Shown in pieces: positions 19,257 through 27,685 of a stretch of 46,326 nt of DNA (the first letter of the stretch is position 1; each line of letters begins with the position of its first letter). The position numbers and the translations under genes are program-made. The notes under the pieces were generated by a model. The model saw only the letters and a program-made list of their open reading frames with translations. It did no database searches and was not told the DNA's origin. The stretch comes from Burkholderiales bacterium. Lineage in GTDB: Bacteria > Pseudomonadota > Gammaproteobacteria > Burkholderiales > SG8-39. The stretch lies in assembly GCA_014860395.1 (NCBI GenBank), contig JACZJU010000109.1, positions 1-46,326 on the forward strand, in the 5' to 3' direction.

Positions 19257-20483
19257 TTATTTTTTGATCCACGGCGGATATACGAACTCGGCGGTGCGCA
19301 TAGTCTTGGGATAAATGACCTCGCGGTCGCAATTTTCGCGCCACTGGGCGAAGATGAGCGCCGGCCCTTTGTAGGTTGCGGAGCCCGGTTTGACGTCGTG
19401 CGTCGCGTCGAACTGGATAATGCCGGGAATGCCGACGTAATTCGTCTTTTCCAGTTCCTTGATTACCGCGTCGGCGTTGGTGGTCTTGGCGCGCTCCACA
19501 GCTTGCGCGTAAATGTAGACCGCGTCATTGGCCCCGAACGCGGTGTATACGGGCTGGCGCGAAGTGCGTTTCACGAACTCATCCCAGAACGGGATGGTCT
19601 TCGGCGTGAGGGGCGCGCGCGTGGCAAAGTTCACCGCCAGCTCGCCAATCGATTTGCCGCCGATGCGCTTGCAGAAGTCGCCGTCCATGCTCTTGACGTC
19701 GATGCCGCCGTAAGGCATGGGGAAGCGCGCGTCATACCATTGCTTGGCGAAGACATCGCTCGATGCGTGCGACAGGATCACGACCATATACTGCGCGCCC
19801 GAGTCCTTCACTTTGGAGAACAGCGGCGAGAAGTCGGAAGTTTGCGCATCGAACATTTCCGTCACGCGCACGTCCGCGCCTGCTGCAGTGGCGCCTTTTT
19901 TCAACAGCGGCACCAGATCCTGCACCCACTTGGCGTTTTCGCCGACGATCGCGATTTTGCTGATGCCGAGTTCGCCCTTGACGAAATTGGAGATGAAGTC
20001 GGTGAGTTGGCCGGCCTGAATGGCCGAATTGAGCGGCCCGACGCGGAAAATGTACTTGTAGTCATCGTAATCCTGTTTTACCTTCGCGGTGATCGAAGGC
20101 GAAGCCGCGCCGACGCCGAGGTAAATGGTCTTGGCTCGGGAAATGTGCGGCAACTGCGCCAGCGTTACGCCGCTGGTGTAACCGCCGATCAGCACGTCGA
20201 CTTTCTCGTCGGCGGTGAGCTTTTTAATCGCGCTGATGCCGGTTTCCGGGTTTTCGGTCTCGTCGGCGACGACCATTTCGAGTTTGCGCCCGAGCACGCC
20301 GCCCTTGGCGTTGATGTCGTCGACCGCCATCTTGATCGCGTCCTGGGTATCGCGGCCTACCTGGAGCTGCATCGACGTGGGCACGCCGATCAGGATCGGC
20401 TTCGTTTGCGCTGTTGCGGGCGTCGCGGCTATACCGGCCGCTACGCAGACTGCAGAGAACAGAACACTCAGCTTCTTCATCAT
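19257..20483 (-). CDS. livK: Periplasmic substrate-binding protein of the Liv-type importer
   Basis: Binding protein of 408 residues. The N-terminal signal peptide starts MMKKLSVLF and has an Ala-rich end with a likely cut after TPATA before QTKPILIG. The Peripla_BP_6 (Leu/Ile/Val-binding type) fold is shown by DAIKMAVDDINAKGGVLGRK, ETENPETGISAIKKL and VDVLIGGYTSGVTLA. GGAGG lies just upstream of the double ATG. At about 380 mature residues it is longer than E. coli LivK, as is common in homologues for amides, urea or organic acids. Because a CoA-transferase gene lies 150 bases upstream on the same strand, the ligand may be a carboxylic acid rather than an amino acid. That is inference. Confidence 0.85.
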   Translation of the reverse strand: MMKKLSVLFSAVCVAAGIAATPATAQTKPILIGVPTSMQLQVGRDTQDAIKMAVDDINAKGGVLGRKLEMVVADETENPETGISAIKKLTADEKVDVLIGGYTSGVTLAQLPHISRAKTIYLGVGAASPSITAKVKQDYDDYKYIFRVGPLNSAIQAGQLTDFISNFVKGELGISKIAIVGENAKWVQDLVPLLKKGATAAGADVRVTEMFDAQTSDFSPLFSKVKDSGAQYMVVILSHASSDVFAKQWYDARFPMPYGGIDVKSMDGDFCKRIGGKSIGELAVNFATRAPLTPKTIPFWDEFVKRTSRQPVYTAFGANDAVYIYAQAVERAKTTNADAVIKELEKTNYVGIPGIIQFDATHDVKPGSATYKGPALIFAQWRENCDREVIYPKTMRTAEFVYPPWIKK

Positions 20484-20633
20484 GACTCCTCCTTTGGGTT
20501 TTCGGGTGTGACGCGGAACCAGTTGTTATCCTGCAGGCCGTCTTTGCGGTCTTTTTTCGGCACGGCGCCGCGCGCGGACCGTGGGTGGATGGCAATTTAT
20601 CACGAATCGAAATACGGTGGTGGCAGCCGCAAG

Positions 20634-21866
20634 CTAGGTTTCGCCGGGAATCTCCACCACCCGCTGCGACTGCAGCGTCGCGATGCGCTCGGCGTCGTAG
20701 CCGAGTTCCGCGAGAACCTCCCGCGTGCGCTCGCCCACGCGATACGGCGCTGGGCCGCCGGGGGCGACCGGCTTGCGGTCTACATGGACAGGCAGTGCGG
20801 TTACGCGTATGCGACCACGACCTTGATGCGGAATCTCCGGAAATGCCGAGCGCGCCGCCAACTGTGGAAGCTCGATGACCTCTTCGGGCGAGAGCATGGG
20901 CGCCGCCGGAATACGTGCCACGGATAGCGTTTCAACCGCCTGCTCGACGCTGTCGAATTGGTCCAGGCGTTCGCGCAGGATCTGAATCAGCGCCGCCCAG
21001 TTCGTGCGCCGCGCCATGACTGTGGCAAAGCGCGGGTCGTTCTCGAGCTCGGGCCGGCCGATAAATGCCACCACGCGCGGCCACATGTGCGGCGCTCCGG
21101 CGCTTTGCATCGCGAGGTAGCGCTCGCCGATAGGGTGCACCAGCATGCCGATGCGCGGCTCGCGCGCGACCTTGCCGCCGTTCAGCAGCGAGCCGTAGGT
21201 AAGATCGTCCGCCGCAATCAGGCACTCGAGCATGGACACGTCCAGATACGCCCCGCGCCCGTTGCGGCCGCGCCGCAGCAGCGCCGCACAGATTGCGCCG
21301 AACGCGTGAGTACCGGCGAGCACGTCGGCAGTCATCAGGTAGGACACGCGCGGTGTGGATTCGTCGCCGCGCTCCAGGTCCATTATGCCGGAAATGGCGT
21401 TGATCAGATGCGCATACGCCTGCGTCGAACGCATCGGCCCGGTCTGGCCGAATCCCGATATGGAGCAGTAGACGAGGTCGGGGCGCAGGGCCAGCAGTGT
21501 CGCCGCATCCAGGCCGTAGCGCGTCATTACGCCGGGGGAAAAATTTTCCACGACCACATCGGCGCGGCGCACCAGATCGAGCACGACATCGCGCGCCTGC
21601 GGATGGCCAAGATCGATCGCGATGCTCTCCTTGCCCGCGTTCAGGCGAGCAAAATAACTGCTTTGGTCCGTGCGCGCGGGGTCGAGCTGGAGCACGGTAT
21701 GGCGGATTTCGTCGCCTTCGCCCGGGCGCTCGATCTTGATTACGCGCGCGCCGAGATCCGCCAGCATGCGCGTCGCATACGGTCCGGCAAGCACGCGCGT
21801 GAAATCGAGGACGGTGAGGCCCGCGAGCAGGGGTTCGTCCGGGCTGACAGTGGCGGATTGGTTCAT
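20634..21866 (-). CDS. CaiB/BaiF-family (class III) CoA-transferase
   Basis: Class III CoA-transferase of about 410 residues, moving CoA from one acyl-CoA to another carboxylic acid through an aspartyl-CoA intermediate. Seen: N-terminal VLDFTRVLAGPYATRMLADLG and VIKIERPGEGD, the central YCSISGFGQTGP, and catalytic Asp D181 in YLMTADVLAGTHAFG. The C-terminus has the usual GERTREVLAELGYDAERI. Substrates cannot be assigned by eye. The start is unsure: this ATG lacks a clear ribosome site, and a TTG 15 bases upstream is no better. It reads into the livKHMGF cluster and likely shares its role, suggesting uptake plus CoA activation of an organic acid. Confidence 0.88.
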   Translation of the reverse strand: MNQSATVSPDEPLLAGLTVLDFTRVLAGPYATRMLADLGARVIKIERPGEGDEIRHTVLQLDPARTDQSSYFARLNAGKESIAIDLGHPQARDVVLDLVRRADVVVENFSPGVMTRYGLDAATLLALRPDLVYCSISGFGQTGPMRSTQAYAHLINAISGIMDLERGDESTPRVSYLMTADVLAGTHAFGAICAALLRRGRNGRGAYLDVSMLECLIAADDLTYGSLLNGGKVAREPRIGMLVHPIGERYLAMQSAGAPHMWPRVVAFIGRPELENDPRFATVMARRTNWAALIQILRERLDQFDSVEQAVETLSVARIPAAPMLSPEEVIELPQLAARSAFPEIPHQGRGRIRVTALPVHVDRKPVAPGGPAPYRVGERTREVLAELGYDAERIATLQSQRVVEIPGET

Positions 21867-21976
21867 GGGGGAGGCCGGCAATGGTCGCGGTTGGAGTCGG
21901 GAGTGCTTAGCTTACAGCATAGTCGGGTGTCGGCACCAGCCGCGCGTTTGCGATGCGCGTTGGGTACGGAGGTAGA

Positions 21977-22468
21977 ATGCGCTGCATGAAGGCCTATGCG
22001 ATCCTGTTCTGTTGCACTGGCAACATCTGCCGCTCGCCGACTGCGGAAGGCGTATTCGCAAAAAAGATTGCGGACGCGGGGTTGGTCGGGCGTGTAGTTG
22101 TCGATTCGGCCGGCACGCATGGATATCACGTGGGCGAGGCGCCCGATCCACGCACGCAAAGCGCCGCCAAAGTGCGCGGCTATGACCTGTCGACGATGCG
22201 CGCACGCCGCGTCGAGCGCGCTGATTTCGAGCGCTTCGATCTGGTGCTGGCGATGGATCATGACAACCGCGCTTTCCTGGCGCGGCTGTGCCCGCCTTCC
22301 AGCAGTCACAAACTGAAGCTGATGATGGAATACGCGCATGGATACACGGACAGCCAGGTGCCCGACCCGTATGGCGGCGGACCCAAGGGTTTCGATCGAG
22401 TGCTGGATATGCTGGAGGACGCGACCGAGGGCTTGCTGGAAGCGTTGCGCTCGAGCGGCTTGAAGTGA
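21977..22468 (+). CDS. Low-molecular-weight protein tyrosine phosphatase
   Basis: Cytoplasmic phosphatase of 163 residues. The P-loop CX5R is C13-TGNIC-R19 within FCCTGNICRSP, and the general-acid Asp is in PDPYGGG near the C-terminus; DSAGTHGYHVGE is also typical. Two starts are possible. The ATG at 21977 (MRCMKAY) has GGAGG only four bases upstream. The ATG at 21986 (MKAYAIL) is closer to the family N-terminus but has GGAGG 13 bases away. I chose the first. It is divergent from the CoA-transferase. Family members either dephosphorylate protein tyrosine kinases of capsule systems or act as stand-alone enzymes; no kinase is nearby. Confidence 0.9.
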   Translation: MRCMKAYAILFCCTGNICRSPTAEGVFAKKIADAGLVGRVVVDSAGTHGYHVGEAPDPRTQSAAKVRGYDLSTMRARRVERADFERFDLVLAMDHDNRAFLARLCPPSSSHKLKLMMEYAHGYTDSQVPDPYGGGPKGFDRVLDMLEDATEGLLEALRSSGLK

Positions 22469-22475
22469 TCGCTAC

Positions 22476-22518
22476 AGCGCAGTGCCCGCGAAAAACTTGT
22501 CTTCGGGGGCGCTGCGCT
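22476..22518 (+). terminator. 12-bp stem-loop between convergent genes
   Basis: Arms 22476-22487 and 22507-22518 pair over 12 bp with a 19-base loop. The single non-Watson-Crick position (T22483 with G22507+4) is a U-G wobble only in plus-strand RNA, which points to the phosphatase mRNA 3' end. No T-run follows on either strand, so this is at best a weak or factor-assisted terminator or a 3'-end stabiliser. Confidence 0.35.
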
Positions 22519-22535
22519 ATTGCGTGGATGCAGAC

Positions 22536-25262
22536 CTATTTCTTTGTTTCAACGATCTCCAGCGGCCCGGTGTCGGGAGGCGGCGTACGCCGCGGACGCG
22601 GCTGCGCAGCCGCCATTCGTGGTTCGACCATCGGTTCGACCGGCTTCACCTTGCTCGGATCGGTCTGAATCATCACCAGACCGCTTTCCTGCAGCGCCGT
22701 CTCCACGGCGATGACCGGCGCGGGCGGCGGTGCCGGCTCCGAACGCACAGGAGTCGGCATAGGAGCAGCTTGCACCGGAGCTGGTTGCATCGGTGCAGGT
22801 TCCGCATGAACCGCCGGCATTTCTGCCAAGGGCTCCGCTAGGATCGCGGGTTCAGCGACGAGGACAGGCACCGGCACTTCGGCCACCGGGGCGTGAACCA
22901 CCTCGGCCGGTGCTGGCGCCGAAAATCTTTCCTCCGGCACTGCATGCTGCGCCGGCATTTGAATTTCGGCTTCAGCTCCGTCTCCGCCTTCGGCACGTTC
23001 CGCTCTGGCCGCATGTTCCGCTTGTGCAGCGCGTTCTCCGCGTTCGGTAGACTCGATACGCTCGCCGCGACCCCCGCGTTCGCCACGGTCTCCGCGGTCT
23101 CCGCGCTCACCCCGACCGCCGCGACCACGCCGGCCGCGACTGCGGCCGGGTTCACCGCCGCCTTCGGGGCGCTGCTCATCCTGGGGCTTGGCTTCAGCGC
23201 CGGTCGCCAGTTCGGCCTGCGGTTGCCGCGGCGGGCGTGGCGGGCGTTGCTCACGCGGCTCACGCGGCGGACGCTCTCCGCGCTCGGGACGAGCTTCGCG
23301 TTCCGGACGGCCTGTGCGTTCCGGGCGTTCACCGCGGCCACGCTCCTGACGGGGCTCGCGCGGCTCGCGCTGTTCTGTCCGATTGACTTCAGTCTGCGCC
23401 GGCCGGCCGTCGCGCCCGCCGCGATCCTGGCGGTCGCGTCCACCGCGTCCGCCACGCCCGCCGCGTTCGCTACGCTCGCCGCGCTCACCACGCTCACCAC
23501 GTTCGCGCCTGGGTTCGCGCCGCGAGGGACGGATGCCGCTGCTTGGCTCTGCCTCGGTTTTCGCAGCGCCAGCTTTGAACCAACCCATGATGCGCGAGAT
23601 GATGCCTGGCTGCGCCAGGACCTCTGCCGGTTTCGGTATGGATATCGGGGCCGGTTCGCCCGCGGGAATGCCTTGTACGGCGGCCTGCGGCCGCACTGCT
23701 TTGGGTTCCACGCCGGTCTGCGAGTTGATCTCTTCCTCGGCAGGCATCTGCACCAGGTTATAGCTGGCGGCCATGGGCTCAGCCTGATTCAGGTCGTCGT
23801 GGCGCAGACGTGAAATCTGGTAATGCGGCGTTTCCAGATGGATGTTCGGGATCAGCACCACATTGACCTTGAGGCGCGCCTCGACGCCATGGATGTCGGT
23901 GCGTTTCTCGTTCAGCAGGAAAGTCGCCACGTCCACCGGCACCTGGGCATGCACGGCGGCGGTGTTTTCCTTCATTGCTTCTTCCTGGATGATGCGCAGG
24001 ATATGCAGTGCGGTGGACTCTATGCCGCGGATATGACCGATGCCGTTGCAGCGCGGGCAGGTGATGGTGCTGCCTTCGCCTAGCGACGGGCGCAGGCGCT
24101 GGCGCGACAACTCCATCAGGCCGAAGCGCGAGATCTTGCCCATTTGCACGCGCGCGCGATCGAAATGCAGCGATTCGCGCAGGCGGTTTTCGACGTCGCG
24201 CTGGTTGCGCTGCGATTCCATGTCGATAAAGTCGATCACGATCAGCCCGCCCAGGTCGCGCAGGCGCAGCTGGCGTGCGATCTCCTCGGCCGCCTCGAGA
24301 TTGGTGCGGAACGCGGTTTCCTCGATGTCGCTGCCGCGCGTCGAGCGCGCCGAGTTGACGTCGATCGCCACCAGCGCCTCGGTGTGGTCTATGACCACGG
24401 CCCCGCCCGCGGGCAGGTTCACCTGGCGCGAGTAGGCGGTCTCGATCTGGTGCTCGATCTGGAAGCGCGAGAACAGGGGGACGTCGTCGCGGTAGCGCTT
24501 TACCCGGTTGACGTTGTCCGGCATCACATGCGCCATGAACTGCTGCGCCTGTTCGTAGATCGAATCGGTGTCGATCAGGATCTCGCCGATTTCCGGATGA
24601 AAGTAGTCGCGGATGGCGCGAATGACCAGGCTGCCTTCCTGGTAAATCAGGAATGCGCCTTTCTGGCTGGTGGACGCCTCCTCGATCGCGTGCCACAGCT
24701 GCAGCAGGTATTTTAGGTCCCAGTCGAGTTCCTCCACCGAGCGGCCGATGCCGGCGGTGCGCGCGATCACGCTCATCCCCGGGGGGAGCGGGAGCTGGTC
24801 CATGGTATCGCGCAACTCTTCGCGGTCTTCGCCTTCGACGCGTCGCGACACGCCGCCGCCGCGCGGGTTGTTCGGCATGAGCACCAGGTAGCGTCCCGCG
24901 AGGCTGATGAAGGTGGTGAGCGCCGCGCCCTTGTTGCCGCGTTCGTCCTTCTCCACCTGGACGATCAGTTCCTGACCTTCCTTGAGCGCATCCTGGATGC
25001 GCGCGCGGCCTACGTCCACGCCGGCCTTGAAATAGGCGCGGGCGACTTCCTTGAACGGGAGAAAACCGTGGCGATCGGTGCCGTAGTCGATGAACGCAGC
25101 TTCCAGGCTGGGTTCGACGCGGGTGATGACACCTTTGTAGATATTGCTCTTGCGTTGCTCTTTCGAGGCCGATTCAATGTCGAGGTCAATCAGTTTTTGG
25201 CCATCGACTATGGCGACACGTAATTCCTCAGCCTGTGTCGCATTAAACAGCATGCGCTTCAT
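22536..25262 (-). CDS. rne: Ribonuclease E with Arg/Gly/Glu-rich C-terminal tail
   Basis: Endonuclease of 908 residues that starts mRNA decay and processes rRNA and tRNA. The N-terminal half is canonical: an S1 domain ([20 protein letters not shown]), the 5'-sensor/RNase H region, and catalytic Asp D301 (VAIDVNS) and D344 (IVIDFID). The zinc-link cysteines C402 and C405 are in TCPRCNG. All lie two residues before their E. coli positions. The tail from about 560 is disordered: a basic stretch with many RGE/RGG repeats, then a Pro/Ala-rich part, ending [10 protein letters not shown]. Such tails normally bind RNA and degradosome partners. GGGAG lies ahead of the ATG. It is divergent from rluC, as in many proteobacteria. 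Confidence 0.96.
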   Translation of the reverse strand: MKRMLFNATQAEELRVAIVDGQKLIDLDIESASKEQRKSNIYKGVITRVEPSLEAAFIDYGTDRHGFLPFKEVARAYFKAGVDVGRARIQDALKEGQELIVQVEKDERGNKGAALTTFISLAGRYLVLMPNNPRGGGVSRRVEGEDREELRDTMDQLPLPPGMSVIARTAGIGRSVEELDWDLKYLLQLWHAIEEASTSQKGAFLIYQEGSLVIRAIRDYFHPEIGEILIDTDSIYEQAQQFMAHVMPDNVNRVKRYRDDVPLFSRFQIEHQIETAYSRQVNLPAGGAVVIDHTEALVAIDVNSARSTRGSDIEETAFRTNLEAAEEIARQLRLRDLGGLIVIDFIDMESQRNQRDVENRLRESLHFDRARVQMGKISRFGLMELSRQRLRPSLGEGSTITCPRCNGIGHIRGIESTALHILRIIQEEAMKENTAAVHAQVPVDVATFLLNEKRTDIHGVEARLKVNVVLIPNIHLETPHYQISRLRHDDLNQAEPMAASYNLVQMPAEEEINSQTGVEPKAVRPQAAVQGIPAGEPAPISIPKPAEVLAQPGIISRIMGWFKAGAAKTEAEPSSGIRPSRREPRRERGERGERGERSERGGRGGRGGRDRQDRGGRDGRPAQTEVNRTEQREPREPRQERGRGERPERTGRPEREARPERGERPPREPREQRPPRPPRQPQAELATGAEAKPQDEQRPEGGGEPGRSRGRRGRGGRGERGDRGDRGERGGRGERIESTERGERAAQAEHAARAERAEGGDGAEAEIQMPAQHAVPEERFSAPAPAEVVHAPVAEVPVPVLVAEPAILAEPLAEMPAVHAEPAPMQPAPVQAAPMPTPVRSEPAPPPAPVIAVETALQESGLVMIQTDPSKVKPVEPMVEPRMAAAQPRPRRTPPPDTGPLEIVETKK

Positions 25263-25619
25263 GAATGTTGCTCCCGCGCGCGCATGGGCAGGACAAATCT
25301 CGGGCAGGACAAACCTGGGCCTAAATGTTCAGGTACTTATCGATGCATTCCAGTCTTGGATAAGAAAAGTGGAAGGGGAATCGGTTGGGTTTGTCGTACT
25401 TATCTTCGGTACTCGTACCGAAGTTCGCAATCTGCCGCTGCTCTTACAGCGCGCCAAATCAATTACACTCTCGCTACTTCCGGTGAGCGATATTAACCGC
25501 ATTGCCCAGGGTTACGGCCTTCCGGGCCGCAAAACCGGGGACGTGTTCAGGTCTGAAATGTCATTTCGACTCTACAAACCCTGTCCCGCGACTGAGCCAG
25601 TAGGAACATTATAAGCAAA
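25263..25619. promoter_or_regulatory. Divergent rne / rluC region with likely rne leader
   Basis: A 357-base gap between divergent starts. In E. coli the rne leader is about 360 nucleotides and lets RNase E control its own mRNA; the similar length here fits, though that is inference. Visible: a perfect hairpin at 25404-25423 (CTTCGGTA-CTCG-TACCGAAG plus a closing pair), about 140 nucleotides ahead of the rne ATG in rne mRNA, and a 12-base direct repeat GGGCAGGACAAA at 25286-25297 and 25302-25313 close to the rne ribosome site. I could not identify a convincing -35/-10 pair for either gene; TATAAG at 25610-25615 just before rluC lacks a matching -35. Confidence 0.5.
25404..25423 (-). ncRNA. 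Hairpin in the putative rne 5' leader
   Basis: Nine-base arms CTTCGGTAC and GTACCGAAG are perfectly complementary around TC; as RNA this folds as an 8-bp stem with a four-base CUCG-type loop. It sits where a stem-loop bound by RNase E is expected in rne leaders. The assignment to that autoregulatory element is by position only. Confidence 0.35.
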
Positions 25620-26588
25620 ATGAAGGATTTAAGTAAAGTTTCCGTGAAGCTGGAGGAAATTGGCCCGGAAACCTCGGGCCAGCGCGTCGACAATTTCCTG
25701 CTAAGACTTTGCAAAGGCGTGCCCAAGAGCCATATTTACCGCATTCTCAGAAGCGGCGAAGTGCGGGTCAACAGCGGACGCGTGGACGCGACCTATCGCC
25801 TGCAGGAGGGCGACCGGGTGCGCATTCCGCCGCTGCGGCTGGGGGCGAAGGCGGCTGCGCCAAAGCCACCGAAGCCGATCGACCTGCCGTTGTTATACGA
25901 GGACGAAGGGCTCATCGCCGCCAACAAACCCGCCGGTTTGGCGGTGCACGGCGGCAGCGGCATCAGCCATGGCGTGATTGAGCAGTTGCGCGCGGCGCGC
26001 CCCGGGGCGAAATTCCTCGAGCTGGTGCACAGACTCGACCGCGACACCTCGGGGCTGCTGCTGCTGGCGAAAAAACGTTCGGTGCTCACGGCAATGCATG
26101 AACTGATCCGCACAGGGCAAATGGACAAGCGCTATCTGGTGCTGGTGCAAGGCCGGTGGCCTGCGGGCAAGCAGCACGTTAAACTCAAGCTGCAGCGTTA
26201 TGTCACTGGCGCGGGCGAGCGCCGCGTGAGCGTCGACGACGAGGGACGCGAGGCGCACACCGTGTTCGAGTTGGTGCGCGCCTGCGGCGGCTATAGTCTA
26301 TTGCAGGCGCAGTTGAAAACCGGACGCACGCACCAGATCCGCGTGCACCTCGCGCACCTGGGCTTTCCCATAGTGGGCGACGACAAATACGGCGACTTCG
26401 AATTGAACAAGCGCCTGGCAAAGCAGGGCATGCGGCGCATGTTCCTGCATGCGTGGAAGCTTGCATTCGTGCATCCGGCGAGTGGCGAGAGGCTGAGATT
26501 GGAGGCTCCGCTTCCGACTGAGCTGGAGACCTTCCTGGACAGCTGTGAGTCCGAAAGAGCTCAACCGGCTGGCGGAAATCGCGCTTGA
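25620..26588 (+). CDS. rluC: 23S rRNA pseudouridine synthase RluC-type
   Basis: RluA-family enzyme of 322 residues. An N-terminal S4 RNA-binding domain (QRVDNFLLRLCKGVPKSHIY, about 20-70) is followed by the catalytic domain with the HRLDRDTSG motif, catalytic Asp D140. The conserved GRTHQIRVHLAHLGFPIVGDDKYG region is also present. S4 plus this length, and the location divergent from rne, match RluC, which modifies 23S rRNA at three uridines in E. coli (955, 2504, 2580). The ribosome site is weak (AGGAAC 13 bases upstream). The HAD phosphatase gene follows after 47 bases, the same order as in other betaproteobacteria. Confidence 0.92.
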   Translation: MKDLSKVSVKLEEIGPETSGQRVDNFLLRLCKGVPKSHIYRILRSGEVRVNSGRVDATYRLQEGDRVRIPPLRLGAKAAAPKPPKPIDLPLLYEDEGLIAANKPAGLAVHGGSGISHGVIEQLRAARPGAKFLELVHRLDRDTSGLLLLAKKRSVLTAMHELIRTGQMDKRYLVLVQGRWPAGKQHVKLKLQRYVTGAGERRVSVDDEGREAHTVFELVRACGGYSLLQAQLKTGRTHQIRVHLAHLGFPIVGDDKYGDFELNKRLAKQGMRRMFLHAWKLAFVHPASGERLRLEAPLPTELETFLDSCESERAQPAGGNRA

Positions 26589-26635
26589 TTTCCGCCTCCG
26601 TCGGCCCCATTTGATTAAATTTTAGCGATCGGAAA

Positions 26636-27292
26636 ATGGCGAAGCGATTTGAACTTCTGGTGTTCGACTGGGATGGGACGCTGATGGACTCGGCCGCGGC
26701 GATCGTAGCCAGCATCCAGGCGAGTTGCAGCGACCTGGGATTGCCGGTGCCGGAGCGCGAGCGTGCCGCGCATGTGATCGGGCTCGGGCTGAAGGACGCG
26801 CTGACCTACGCAGTGCCCGAGCTGCCGCCAAGCGACTATGGCAAGCTGGCGGAGCGCTATCGCCACCACTATCTGGCGCGCGATCCGGATATCGAATTGT
26901 TCCCGGGGATGCGCGAAATGCTGGCCGGCCTGAAGGAAAAAGGCTACCTGCTGGCGGTGGCCACCGGCAAGAGTCGCGTCGGCCTGGAGCGCGTGTTCGA
27001 GGCGACGCAGCTGAAACAGTACTTCGATTCCTCGCGCTGCGCCGATGAAACCCATTCCAAGCCGCATCCGGCCATGCTGCTGGAATTAATGGATGAACTG
27101 CTGATCGAACCCGAGGCGACATTGATGATAGGCGATACCGCGCACGATCTGCAGATGGCTGTGAGTGCCGGCGTGCCGGCATTGGCGGTGAGCTACGGCG
27201 CGCATCCCCGGGACAGCCTGACCGGGTTCAATCCGATCGCCTGCATCGACGCGCCGCAGGAACTGGCGCCATGGCTGGCAAAGAACGCATGA
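26636..27292 (+). CDS. HAD-superfamily phosphatase, phosphoglycolate phosphatase-like
   Basis: Haloacid-dehalogenase hydrolase of 218 residues, subfamily IA. Motif I is DWDGTLMDS with nucleophile D11 and acid/base D13. Motif II is in VATGKS, the Lys of motif III is near HSKPHP, and motif IV is IGDTAHDLQMA. The helical cap lies between motif I and II (about 18-80). It resembles Gph and pyrophosphatase-type homologues; the exact substrate is open. Its last four bases overlap the Rieske gene (ATGA), so both are probably made together after rluC. Confidence 0.88.
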   Translation: MAKRFELLVFDWDGTLMDSAAAIVASIQASCSDLGLPVPERERAAHVIGLGLKDALTYAVPELPPSDYGKLAERYRHHYLARDPDIELFPGMREMLAGLKEKGYLLAVATGKSRVGLERVFEATQLKQYFDSSRCADETHSKPHPAMLLELMDELLIEPEATLMIGDTAHDLQMAVSAGVPALAVSYGAHPRDSLTGFNPIACIDAPQELAPWLAKNA

Positions 27293-27681
27293 GCAAGGCG
27301 AGCCAAAGCGCGAGCGAACCCGGCCAGGCTCTGGCCGAGGCTGGCGCACGCGTGATCTGCGCCAGCGGCGATCTCACCGACAGCGGCGACGGTCTGCGTT
27401 TCGAGGCTGCGAGCAACGGGGAAACGGTGCCTGCGTTCGCCGTCCGCCACGGCGGACGCGTCTACGCTTACGTCAACCGCTGTGCACACATAGCGATGGA
27501 ACTGGACTGGCAGCCAGGGAAGTTCTTCGATGCCGAGGGCGAGTATTTGATATGCTCGACGCATGGAGCGCTTTATGCTCCCGAAAGCGGCGCGTGCCGC
27601 GGCGGACCATGCAAGGGCGCTGGGCTGCACCGGCTGCATGTATGGGAAGCCGACGGCAAGGTCTACATGAGGGAAGGGTAA
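27289..27681 (+). CDS. Small Rieske [2Fe-2S] protein
   Basis: Protein of 130 residues with one Rieske domain. Cluster ligands are C65-A-H67 and C89-S-T-H92, with the loop ending ALYAPESGACRGGPC. It has no membrane segment or signal peptide, so it is a cytoplasmic ferredoxin-type Rieske protein rather than the bc1 subunit. The start was set at the ATG that overlaps the phosphatase stop; a Met six codons earlier is possible. The first 25 residues are Ala/Ser-rich and variable. Related small Rieske proteins serve as electron carriers, but a partner is not visible here; the neighbours are a phosphatase and a protease. Confidence 0.88.
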   Translation: MSKASQSASEPGQALAEAGARVICASGDLTDSGDGLRFEAASNGETVPAFAVRHGGRVYAYVNRCAHIAMELDWQPGKFFDAEGEYLICSTHGALYAPESGACRGGPCKGAGLHRLHVWEADGKVYMREG

Positions 27682-27685
27682 GTCG

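Noticed and set aside
19398..20927. Long plus-strand frame antisense to livK and the CoA-transferase end
   Set aside because: It spans two real genes and a gap, with biased composition and no ribosome site.
22990..23540. Repetitive GC-rich DNA first looked like a tandem repeat or CRISPR-like array
   Set aside because: It is the coding sequence for the RGE/RGG tail of RNase E, in frame throughout, with no regular spacer-repeat structure.
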